Assembly (NCBI GenBank): GCA_937893015.1
Contig: CALBJX010000072.1
Span: forward strand, 1-13,229
Length of the DNA stretch: 13,229 nt
Reading direction: 5' to 3'
Source of the DNA: an uncultured Verrucomicrobiales bacterium
GTDB taxonomy: Bacteria > Verrucomicrobiota > Verrucomicrobiia > Verrucomicrobiales > Akkermansiaceae
Below, one piece after another: positions 7,768 through 13,223 of the stretch (the first letter of the stretch is position 1; every line of letters begins with the position of its first letter). Made by a program: the position numbers and the translations under genes. The notes below the pieces were generated by a model. It ran no database searches, was not told the origin of the DNA, and saw nothing but the letters and a program-made list of their open reading frames with translations.

Positions 7768-8511
7768 TTACAGCTGTCGGTCGCCGCAGGGAGGCAGGGC
7801 GAGGCGCACGGGCAGGTCGGGGAAGAAGGTGCGCATGGTGTTGACATCCGTCTTGCCGTCCACAAAGTACCATTTTTTCAGCGCGGTGCTGCGCACGCGG
7901 CCCGTGTCGGTGATGTTTTCATCGCGCACGGCGTAGATGTAGCTGCGGCGTTCGATGCGGGTGCGGGTGCCGTCCGCCTGCGGCATGCTGATGACCAGCG
8001 TGGTGGGCAGGATGACGATGCGGGAGGAGTCGCGGTTGGCAGCGGTGATTTCCTCGGCCTTGCGGCGGGCGTAGACATCTTTGCGCACATTCTCGACGAT
8101 GCTCATGGGCGGGGTGACGATGTATTCGCCCGTGGCGGCACCGACGGTGTAGCTCTCGATGCGCACGCCCTGTGCCTTCATGGATTCGCCCATCTTGGTA
8201 TATTGCTCGCGCAGGGCCTTTTCGTTGGCGGCGCGGCGCGCTTTGTTCTTGGCGGCGGTCTCGGGGTCGGCTCCCGTGAAGAGTCGGGCGGCCTGCGCCT
8301 CCCCGCCGCGGCGGGCACCGAGCTGGTCCGCGTAGGTGCGGCGGATGGGCGGGTACATGGAATCCAGCGCCCAGGCCATGTCGCAGTTGCGCACGGCAGA
8401 GCCGTATTCACGTGCGGCAGCGCGGGCGGATTCCGCCTCTGCCGAGGCAGCGAGAGCCACCGATCCCGCCGCGGAAAGTGTCAGGAGGATACAGGAAAAC
8501 AACTTGTTCAT
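7768..8511 (-). CDS. Secreted protein of unknown function
   Basis: A 247-residue protein with a clear signal peptide: MNK, then a hydrophobic stretch to about residue 22, with probable cleavage in or after ALAASA. I do not recognise a named family. The mature part starts with a helix containing REYGSAVRNCDMAWALDSMY, resembling the first helix of NTF2-like (SnoaL/DUF4440-type) proteins. A charged helical insert (about 85-115) follows. The rest is beta-rich, including VILPTTLVISM and RRSYIYAVRD, and ends in KKWYFVDGKTDVNTMRTFFP. That architecture would suit a periplasmic ligand-binding or accessory role, but this is weak inference. The frame is open to 8682, but the ATG at 8511 is the one that gives a signal peptide. 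It lies 46 nt below the alcohol dehydrogenase stop and 24 nt above dinG, suggesting co-transcription. Confidence 0.8.
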   Translation of the reverse strand: MNKLFSCILLTLSAAGSVALAASAEAESARAAAREYGSAVRNCDMAWALDSMYPPIRRTYADQLGARRGGEAQAARLFTGADPETAAKNKARRAANEKALREQYTKMGESMKAQGVRIESYTVGAATGEYIVTPPMSIVENVRKDVYARRKAEEITAANRDSSRIVILPTTLVISMPQADGTRTRIERRSYIYAVRDENITDTGRVRSTALKKWYFVDGKTDVNTMRTFFPDLPVRLALPPCGDRQL

Positions 8512-8557
8512 AGCAGAATAAAATTCGTCCTTCAGCCTTCGGACGTCAGACTTGACC

Positions 8558-9739
8558 TCAGAGCGGGTTGCAGGCGTTGTAGATGGCCAGTGCGGCTTCA
8601 GCGTCGATGGGGTGGACACCGCCGAGTGTGGTGCCGCCGTGCACGCAGACGGCGGCGTTCGCCATGGACTCGAAATCCGCATCGTGCGGGATACCGAGCT
8701 CTTCCATGGTCTGCGGCAGCCCCAGCTCCTTGTACCAGTAGCGCAGGCGGCGGATGCCCTCGCGGATAACGCCGTCCGTGTCGCGGTTGGGGGTGACGCC
8801 CATCACGTTGGTGGCCCACTGGTAGAAGATGCCGGGGTTGTGCGGGCAGACGGCCTCGAAGTAGGCGGGCACGATGACCGCCAGACCGCCGCCGTGCGGC
8901 ACGTCGTACACGGCGCTCAGCTCATGCTCCAGCGCGTGGCAGGCCCAGCTCTGCGCACGGCCGACACCCAGCAGGTTGTTGTGCGCCACCGTGCCGGCAA
9001 GGGCGAGCTGCCCCCAGGCTGTCACATCGTTCGGGTTGCGGCGCAGAATGCTGGCTTGTTTCAGGATGGTGCGCATGGTGGCCTCGCAGAGCTCGTCGGA
9101 GAGGTCCGTATTCGGCGTGTTGGTGAAGTAGCGCTCAAAGATGTGGCACAGCATGTCGCATGCGCCGTAGGACATCTGGATGGGCGGCAGGGAGAGGAAG
9201 AGGGTGGGATCCACCACAGAGACGACGGGGCGCAGGGCCTCCGCGCCGTAGCCGAGCTTGCGGCCGGTGGCTTCGTTGGTGAGCACGGTATTCGGGCTGT
9301 TCTCGCTGCCCGCGGCGGGCAGCGTCAGGATGGTGGCGACGGGCAAGGGCTCGGCGTAGGGCTTTTCCTCGTGGGTGTAGAGCTTCCACACGTCGCCCGC
9401 ATGCGTCACGCCCAGCGCGATGCCCTTGGCGGAGTCGATGACGCTGCCGCCACCCACGGCGAGGATGAAGCCGATGCCCTGCTCGCGGCAGAGCTCAATA
9501 CCCTTGCGCACCAGTTCTACGGAGGGGTTGGCCTTCACACCGCCCAGCTCCACATAGGAGATGCCCGCATCCGTCAGCGATTTGGTCACGGCATCAAACA
9601 CGCCCGTGCGCTTCACGCTGCCGCTGCCGTAGTGCAGCAACACGCGGTTCGTGTGGGGCTTGAGCAGCGCACCGATGTTCTTGTGTTCGCCTTCGCCGAA
9701 GACGTAGCGGGTCTTGTTATAATAGTTGAAGCTGAGCAT
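8558..9739 (-). CDS. Iron-type (group III) alcohol dehydrogenase, YqhD/BDH-like
   Basis: A 393-residue NAD(P)H-dependent alcohol dehydrogenase or aldehyde reductase of the Fe-ADH family. The dinucleotide motif AVGGGSVIDSAKG is at residues 94-106. The four metal ligands are in place: D195 and H199 (SYGACDMLCHIFE), H268 (ACHALEHE) and H282 (DVPHGGGLAVI). This spacing matches E. coli YqhD offset by one, and the opening FNYYNKTRYVFGEG is typical of the YqhD/butanol dehydrogenase branch. It probably reduces short or toxic aldehydes using NADPH; the real substrate cannot be read. A GTG start at 9754 would add five residues, but it lies inside the promoter -10 region, so the ATG at 9739 is preferred. 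It appears to head a unit with the secreted unknown gene and dinG. Confidence 0.93.
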   Translation of the reverse strand: MLSFNYYNKTRYVFGEGEHKNIGALLKPHTNRVLLHYGSGSVKRTGVFDAVTKSLTDAGISYVELGGVKANPSVELVRKGIELCREQGIGFILAVGGGSVIDSAKGIALGVTHAGDVWKLYTHEEKPYAEPLPVATILTLPAAGSENSPNTVLTNEATGRKLGYGAEALRPVVSVVDPTLFLSLPPIQMSYGACDMLCHIFERYFTNTPNTDLSDELCEATMRTILKQASILRRNPNDVTAWGQLALAGTVAHNNLLGVGRAQSWACHALEHELSAVYDVPHGGGLAVIVPAYFEAVCPHNPGIFYQWATNVMGVTPNRDTDGVIREGIRRLRYWYKELGLPQTMEELGIPHDADFESMANAAVCVHGGTTLGGVHPIDAEAALAIYNACNPL

Positions 9740-9745
9740 GCAGCC

Positions 9746-9774
9746 ATTGTACACGCTTTACGCGCAAACGACAA
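9746..9774 (-). promoter_or_regulatory. Leaderless promoter of the alcohol dehydrogenase gene
   Basis: Minus strand: TTGTCG (9769-9774), a 17-bp spacer, then TACAAT (9746-9751). Six nt (GGCTGC) separate the -10 from the ATG at 9739, so the predicted first transcribed base is the A of the start codon. This spacing also argues against the GTG at 9754 as start. Confidence 0.65.
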
Positions 9775-9847
9775 GCCGGAAGTGAGGCATGGAGCGAGGT
9801 GATGCGGGATTTGAGATTTTTGAACATTGTCATCCCATAGAGCAGCA

Positions 9848-9933
9848 CGATAAATGAGCAGTTTGTCGAACTGAATGTACGAAGTACGATGTACGATGTA
9901 CGAAGTTTGAGTTCCGCTCGCTACGCTCGCCGG
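9848..9933 (+). repeat. Composite heptamer/hairpin repeat, copy 3
   Basis: Read on the plus strand the hairpin comes first: CGATAAAT (9848-9855), loop GAGCA, GTTTGTCG (9861-9868). Then follow AACTGA and four heptamers (9875-9902; ATGTACG with one AAGTACG). AAGTTTGAGTTCCGC comes next, then the GC-rich module GCTCGCTACGCTCGCCGG ending near 9933. Both non-canonical stem positions are U-G in plus-strand RNA. This copy is inverted relative to copies 1, 2 and 4. Confidence 0.85.
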
Positions 9934-9939
9934 ATGACG

Positions 9940-9973
9940 AAACCTGTCTGACACTTGTGTCAGACAGGTTTTT
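9940..9973. terminator. Strong hairpin at the centre of the inverted repeat pair
   Basis: AAACCTGTCTGACAC (9940-9954) and GTGTCAGACAGGTTT (9957-9971) form a perfect 15-bp stem. As drawn the loop is TT, so the top pairs must open in practice. On the plus strand the stem ends in a five-T run; on the minus strand the tail is TTTCGTC. It could end the methyltransferase transcript, whose stop is about 155 nt upstream, or belong to the repeat element itself. Confidence 0.65.
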
Positions 9974-9978
9974 GAAAT

Positions 9979-10061
9979 TCCGCGCGGCGCAGCCGCGCCT
10001 CAATTTGACTTCGTACATCGTACATCGTACATCGTACATCCCGACAAATCCCTCTTTGTCG
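9979..10061 (-). repeat. Composite heptamer/hairpin repeat, copy 4
   Basis: A GC-rich module containing its own stem, GCGCGGC (9982-9988), loop GCA, GCCGCGC (9992-9998), is followed by TCAATTTGACTT. Then come four perfect CGTACAT units (10012-10039), CC in place of TCAGTT, and the hairpin CGACAAA (10042-10048) with TTTGTCG (10055-10061). Of 29 bases across the heptamers and flank, 28 are complementary to copy 3. The TCAGTT linker has been lost or replaced, so this copy is the most diverged outside the heptamers. Confidence 0.8.
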
Positions 10062-10121
10062 ATTTGCTTTTCGGCGATGACCGTGATTTCCATTTCCTAA
10101 AAAGCCTCCATTCTTGTTTCG

Positions 10122-10148
10122 TGCCGTCATTGTTTCCCGATGACGGCA
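10122..10148 (-). repeat. Inverted repeat over the methyltransferase stop codon
   Basis: TGCCGTCAT (10122-10130) and ATGACGGCA (10140-10148) form a perfect 9-bp stem with a 9-nt loop. The stop codon (10127-10129) lies within the 3' arm on the minus strand. No U-run follows, so it is not a classic intrinsic terminator. It may be an RNA 3'-end structure. Confidence 0.5.
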
Positions 10149-10768
10149 ATCCAATGTTCACCCGCTTGTGTGTGCACCATGACATCGCGGAACCCGGCAG
10201 CGCGGAACATGTCCGCAAACTCCGTTCGCGTGGGGTTGAAGAGGTGATAGCGCTCGATGTTATCGCGCGTCTCAGCGGAGAGGGCGCCGTCCTCATGAAT
10301 ATCGGCAATCAGCAGAAAGACGCCGCCATTTTTCAGCACGCGGTGCACTTCCTTGAGATTTTCCTGCGGCTGCGGCCAAAAGTAAAAACTCTCCACAGTG
10401 GTGATGAGGTCAAAACTCTCCTCCGAGAAGGGCAGTTGTTCCACGGAGCCTTGCACGACTTCCATGCGCCCCGCGGCGACGGCGTCGGCATTGTAGGCGG
10501 CGGAACAGGCGACGGAGACAGGGGAATAGTCCAGCCCCGTGACATGCCCCTGCGGGGCGCGGGCTGCAAGGCGGCGCAGGGTGGCCCCGCCGCCGCAACC
10601 GATGTCCAGCACGACGGCCTCGGGCGCTATGTCAAGATAGGACAGGCCCCACTCCGTCACGGCGGCGTGGCTGTCATTCATGCGGGCGAGCATCTGCGCA
10701 CCGGCTTCTCCCCGGGGATTGGCGGGGTTCCCCTCCCGTGTAATGCGTCGTTCTTCCTCCGTTGCCAT
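10127..10768 (-). CDS. Class I SAM-dependent methyltransferase, UbiE-like
   Basis: A 213-residue protein with the Rossmann methyltransferase motifs in order. Motif I is VVLDIGCGGG (52-61), the acidic SAM-binding loop follows at GLDYSP (D80), and motif II is SFDLITTVESFYFWPQP (118-134). The post-motif strand is VLKNGGVFLLIADIHEDG (144-161). It resembles small stand-alone Methyltransf_11/25 enzymes; the substrate cannot be read from sequence. The ATG at 10768 is chosen over an in-frame GTG two codons earlier because a TATCCT hexamer lies 6 nt before the ATG. The last codons and the stop sit inside a 9-bp inverted repeat (10122-10130 with 10140-10148). It is divergent from the M42 peptidase gene and followed by the inverted repeat pair. 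Confidence 0.9.
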   Translation of the reverse strand: MATEEERRITREGNPANPRGEAGAQMLARMNDSHAAVTEWGLSYLDIAPEAVVLDIGCGGGATLRRLAARAPQGHVTGLDYSPVSVACSAAYNADAVAAGRMEVVQGSVEQLPFSEESFDLITTVESFYFWPQPQENLKEVHRVLKNGGVFLLIADIHEDGALSAETRDNIERYHLFNPTRTEFADMFRAAGFRDVMVHTQAGEHWIAVIGKQ

Positions 10769-10774
10769 GCCCAC

Positions 10775-10780
10775 AGGATA
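10775..10780 (-). promoter_or_regulatory. Candidate -10 of a leaderless methyltransferase promoter
   Basis: Minus strand TATCCT lies 6 nt before the ATG at 10768, the same spacing as in two other genes here. No convincing -35 is present; TTCGCC at 18 bp is the nearest. The call therefore depends on the pattern seen elsewhere in the window. Confidence 0.35.
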
Positions 10781-10865
10781 TCACATCCACCACGCAGAGG
10801 CGAACAAAAAGAACAGGCGCGGCAAGATGCGCCCTGCCCTATCCCGACATGGGGCGCAAAAATCC

Positions 10866-10920
10866 GATACTCTCTGCGGTGTTTGGGCTTGCGCGGGCCC
10901 GCGCTTAGGTGTAGAGTATC
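10866..10920 (+). promoter_or_regulatory. M42 peptidase promoter with nested palindromes
   Basis: TTGCGC (10889-10894), a 17-bp spacer and TAGAGT (10912-10917) form a plausible promoter ending 9 nt before the ATG at 10927. A perfect 14-bp palindrome, GCGCGGGCCCGCGC (10891-10904), overlaps the -35 and spacer. An outer inverted repeat, GATACTCT (10866-10873) and AGAGTATC (10913-10920), has its right arm over the -10. The arrangement resembles an operator. Confidence 0.5.
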
Positions 10921-10926
10921 CTTGTT

Positions 10927-12084
10927 ATGGACGTTAAGTTGTTCAAAGACCTCTGTGAGGCAATCGGTGCTCCCGGTTTTGAATACGGTGTCCGCGAGCT
11001 CATTCTCAAGGAAATGACCCCGCTGGCGGACGAAATCAAGGTGGATAACATCGGCAACGTGGTGGCTCTCATCAAGGGCAAGAGCTCGGAGAAGAGCATC
11101 ATGTGCGCCGCGCACATGGATGAAATCGGCTTCATCGTGCGCCACATTGATGACAACGGCTTCATCCGCATTCTGCCCCTCGGCGGCTTCGATGCCAAGA
11201 CCCTCACGGCCCAGCGCGTGATGGTGCACGGCAAGAAGGACCTGCCCGGCTGCATGGGTGTGAAACCCATCCACGTGATGACCCCCGACGAGCGCACCAA
11301 GATGCCCGCCGTGACGGACTACGTCGTGGACCTCGGCATGCCCAAGGAGGAGGTCGAGAAGTATGTCACCATCGGCGACCCCATCACCCGCGTGAGCGAC
11401 CTTGTGGAGATGGGCGACTGCCTCAACGTGAAGAGCATCGACAACCGCGGCGGCTGCTACATGCTGGTGCAGGCCTGCAAGGCCATTGTGAACGCCGGTG
11501 CCCGCCCCGATTACGACCTCTACGCCGTCTTCACGGTGCAGGAGGAAGTCGGCCTGCGCGGTGCCCACGCCGCCACGCTCGCCATCAACCCCACCTTCGC
11601 CTTCGCGCTGGACACCACGATTGCCTTCGACACCCCCGGCAGCGGTGCGCACGACAAGTGCACGGTGCTCGGCAAGGGCACGGCCATCAAGGTGTACGAC
11701 GGCACCCTCATCACCGACCGCCGCATGGTGGACTACATGCGCGCTCTGGCCGATGAAGCCAAGATTCCCTACCAGCTGGAGCTGCTGGCGGCGGGCGGCA
11801 CGGATGCCGGCGCCCTCCAGAAGTTCACGGCGGGCGGCTCCGTCTGCGGTGCCCTCTCCATCCCCGTGCGCAACGTGCACCAGCACATTGAAATGGCGCA
11901 CAAGACGGATGTGCAGGCCTCCGAAGACCTCCTTGCTCTGCTCTTCACCAACCTGACCCGCTGGGACTGGTCCTGGGACCGCAAGCCCCGCACGCTGGCC
12001 GCCAAGGCTGCCCCCAAGAAAGCCGCAGCCAAGAAGCCCGCGGCGAAGAAGGCCCCCGCCAAGAAGGTGAGCAAGAAGAAGTAA
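10927..12084 (+). CDS. M42-family metallo-aminopeptidase with Lys/Ala-rich tail
   Basis: A 385-residue protein of the M42 (FrvX/PepA-like TET) family. These cytosolic dinuclear-metal aminopeptidases trim peptides inside large tetrahedral assemblies. Expected residues are visible: AAHMDEIGF (H63, catalytic D65), SIDNRGG (bridging D172), QEEVGLRGA (catalytic E206, ligand E207), ALDTT (D229) and RNVHQHIE (ligand H318). The enzyme core ends near residue 350, a normal length. The last 33 residues are an unusual basic tail built from AAKK, PAAKK and APAKK steps ending KKVSKKK, like bacterial histone H1-like tails. The tail is in frame and ends in a stop directly before a strong terminator. It is the only plus-strand gene and appears monocistronic. 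Substrate class (leucyl, glutamyl or other) cannot be decided. Confidence 0.93.
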   Translation: MDVKLFKDLCEAIGAPGFEYGVRELILKEMTPLADEIKVDNIGNVVALIKGKSSEKSIMCAAHMDEIGFIVRHIDDNGFIRILPLGGFDAKTLTAQRVMVHGKKDLPGCMGVKPIHVMTPDERTKMPAVTDYVVDLGMPKEEVEKYVTIGDPITRVSDLVEMGDCLNVKSIDNRGGCYMLVQACKAIVNAGARPDYDLYAVFTVQEEVGLRGAHAATLAINPTFAFALDTTIAFDTPGSGAHDKCTVLGKGTAIKVYDGTLITDRRMVDYMRALADEAKIPYQLELLAAGGTDAGALQKFTAGGSVCGALSIPVRNVHQHIEMAHKTDVQASEDLLALLFTNLTRWDWSWDRKPRTLAAKAAPKKAAAKKPAAKKAPAKKVSKKK

Positions 12085-12110
12085 TTTTTCTGCTTTTCCC
12101 CGTTTTTTTT

Positions 12111-12143
12111 CTCCCGCCGCGGTGTTTCTGCGGCGGGAGTTTT
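12111..12143 (+). terminator. Intrinsic terminator of the M42 peptidase gene
   Basis: CTCCCGCCGC (12111-12120) pairs with GCGGCGGGAG (12130-12139) across a 9-nt loop, followed by TTTTATC. A run of eight T precedes the stem. It starts 26 nt after the stop codon. Confidence 0.85.
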
Positions 12144-12271
12144 ATCGTCATCCGGAGACGAGCGCGAGCCATCGGCTATCGCACGGCCGCAGGCAAATAT
12201 GGTAGCGAGCCGACTTCGACACCCTGTCAACAAAATGGGCAAGCATGCGCGGTCTCACCGCGGGAATGGAG

Positions 12272-12307
12272 AAAAAGCCCATCCGCACATCTGCGGATGG
12301 GCTTTTG
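12272..12307 (-). terminator. Bidirectional terminator of the PEP-CTERM gene
   Basis: AAAAGCCCATCCGCA (12273-12287) and TGCGGATGGGCTTTT (12292-12306) form a perfect 15-bp stem with a 4-nt loop, with A-runs and U-runs on both sides. On the minus strand it follows the PEP-CTERM stop by about 20 nt and ends in TTTTTC. On the plus strand it could back up the M42 terminator. Confidence 0.85.
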
Positions 12308-12327
12308 CCTATCGTATGCGGGCCGCA

Positions 12328-13107
12328 TTAGTGGCGACGACGGCGGGCAGCCAGCCCCGCGAGAGCCAGCAGGGAAAGCGTGGCCGTGGCGGGCTCGGGG
12401 GTGTACGCCACCTTGACATTGGCAATCATTGCACCGGAGTCGTTGAAAGGCTTCTGGCCGTCTGATTGCCAGCCGGGCGCAATCTCGCCGAAGCAGTAGT
12501 TAGCGGATTCCGTCGTCCAAGAAATATCGCTCAGGGTGGTGGTGCCGATAATGGTATCGTTGAGGCTGATTTCTACATTGTAGTCGGTGCCGAACGTAAC
12601 CTGAACCTTGTTCCAGCTATTCAGGGTCATGGCCTCGGAAGCCTCCACGCCGACGGCTTCGGCTTTCGTCACATAGTCGGCATCATTGGCGGCATTGCCC
12701 GTGAAAACAGAGAGACGACCTGTGCCGCTGGAGGCGATGGTAATACCATTGTTCTTGGCATCGATGTGGAAAATAGCCTGTCCCCAGCTCGTATGTCCGG
12801 CCTTGTACAGGTAATCAAAAGAGATGCTGAATGTTCTGCCGTCATTCTCGGCAGCGGCGATAATAGCCTCTTTGAAGAAGTTGTTGCCCCCACGGCTTTC
12901 CAAATAGCTGGTAAGCGCAGTTGCAGCTTGACCATTAATCGAGACGGATGTCGTCACAGGCGTCATCGGCGTTGCATTTTCCTTCCACGTGCCGCCGAGA
13001 GGATCAGAGGAAAAATCACCCCAGGTATAGGTGACATTCTCCATCGGATCGATTGCAGCCATTGCAACACTGCTCAAAGCGAGGGCTGTGATAAATGTCT
13101 TTTTCAT
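12328..13107 (-). CDS. PEP-CTERM secreted protein, LamG-like beta-sandwich
   Basis: A 259-residue exported protein. An N-terminal signal peptide, MKKTFITALALSSVAMA, has its likely cleavage after residue 17. The body (about 20-235) is rich in alternating beta strands such as RTFSISFDYLYK, GRLSVFTG, NKVQVTFGTDYNVEISLND and MIANVKVAYT, suggesting a concanavalin/LamG-type jelly roll. That fold call is inferred from pattern only. The C-terminus, TPEPATATLSLLALAGLAARRRRH, is a PEP-CTERM signal: a PEP motif at 237-239, a hydrophobic helix and an arginine cluster. Such proteins are sorted by an exosortase (EpsH/XrtA-like) and cut near PEP, ending in the outer envelope or exopolysaccharide. No exosortase or polysaccharide gene is in the window. 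No catalytic motif is visible, so a binding or structural role is most likely. Confidence 0.88.
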   Translation of the reverse strand: MKKTFITALALSSVAMAAIDPMENVTYTWGDFSSDPLGGTWKENATPMTPVTTSVSINGQAATALTSYLESRGGNNFFKEAIIAAAENDGRTFSISFDYLYKAGHTSWGQAIFHIDAKNNGITIASSGTGRLSVFTGNAANDADYVTKAEAVGVEASEAMTLNSWNKVQVTFGTDYNVEISLNDTIIGTTTLSDISWTTESANYCFGEIAPGWQSDGQKPFNDSGAMIANVKVAYTPEPATATLSLLALAGLAARRRRH

Positions 13108-13113
13108 CAGTCG

Positions 13114-13119
13114 AATATC
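13114..13119 (-). promoter_or_regulatory. Possible -10 for the PEP-CTERM gene
   Basis: Minus strand GATATT lies 6 nt before the ATG; an overlapping TACGAT lies 9 nt before it. Both spacings recur in this window, but neither has a recognisable -35, so the call is weak. Confidence 0.25.
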
Positions 13120-13202
13120 GTATCAGTTGTTAATCGTGACGCAGAGCTGCGCGGTTTCCTTTCACGTGATAGGGCTTTCGCGCACTCTTGCGGGGGTGAG
13201 TA

Positions 13203-13223
13203 TACAGCATTTGAAATGCTGTA
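13203..13223. repeat. Perfect inverted repeat at the right window edge
   Basis: TACAGCATT (13203-13211) and AATGCTGTA (13215-13223) are separated by TGA. It lies about 95 bp upstream of the PEP-CTERM start. It could be an operator, part of a structured RNA, or part of an unseen neighbouring gene. The window ends six bases later, so it cannot be resolved. Confidence 0.4.

Larger units (their letters stand above)
9740..10126. other. Repeat-rich intergenic region between methyltransferase and alcohol dehydrogenase genes
   Basis: 387 bp without a credible gene. It contains the adh promoter (9746-9774) and about 70 bp with nothing recognised. Then come two inverted copies of the composite repeat (9848-9933 and about 9979-10061) around a strong hairpin (9940-9971), and 65 bp of plain sequence up to the methyltransferase stop. 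Several short open frames run across the heptamers only because a period-7 repeat has few stop codons. Confidence 0.8.

Noticed and set aside
3394..8769. Plus-strand frame open for 1791 codons antisense to the transglutaminase-like, dinG and secreted-protein genes
   Set aside because: It mirrors the reverse complement of genes with clear families. Its composition is His/Gly/Ala/Leu-rich with no domain, as expected of an antisense frame in GC-rich coding DNA.
8552..9802. Plus-strand frame of 416 codons
   Set aside because: It is antisense to the Fe-type alcohol dehydrogenase, whose metal ligands and cofactor motif are intact.
9875..10039. CRISPR array
   Set aside because: The repeats are contiguous heptamers with no spacers, and no cas gene is in the window.
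9613..10308. Several small minus-strand frames with peptides like YDVRCTMYDVR or SYIVHRTSYI
   Set aside because: These come from translating the period-7 CGTACAT array, which gives a repeating seven-residue peptide in any frame. No start context or family supports them.
10678..11901. Minus-strand frame of 407 codons
   Set aside because: It is antisense to the M42 peptidase and runs into the methyltransferase region; its His/Val/Gly-rich composition marks it as a shadow.
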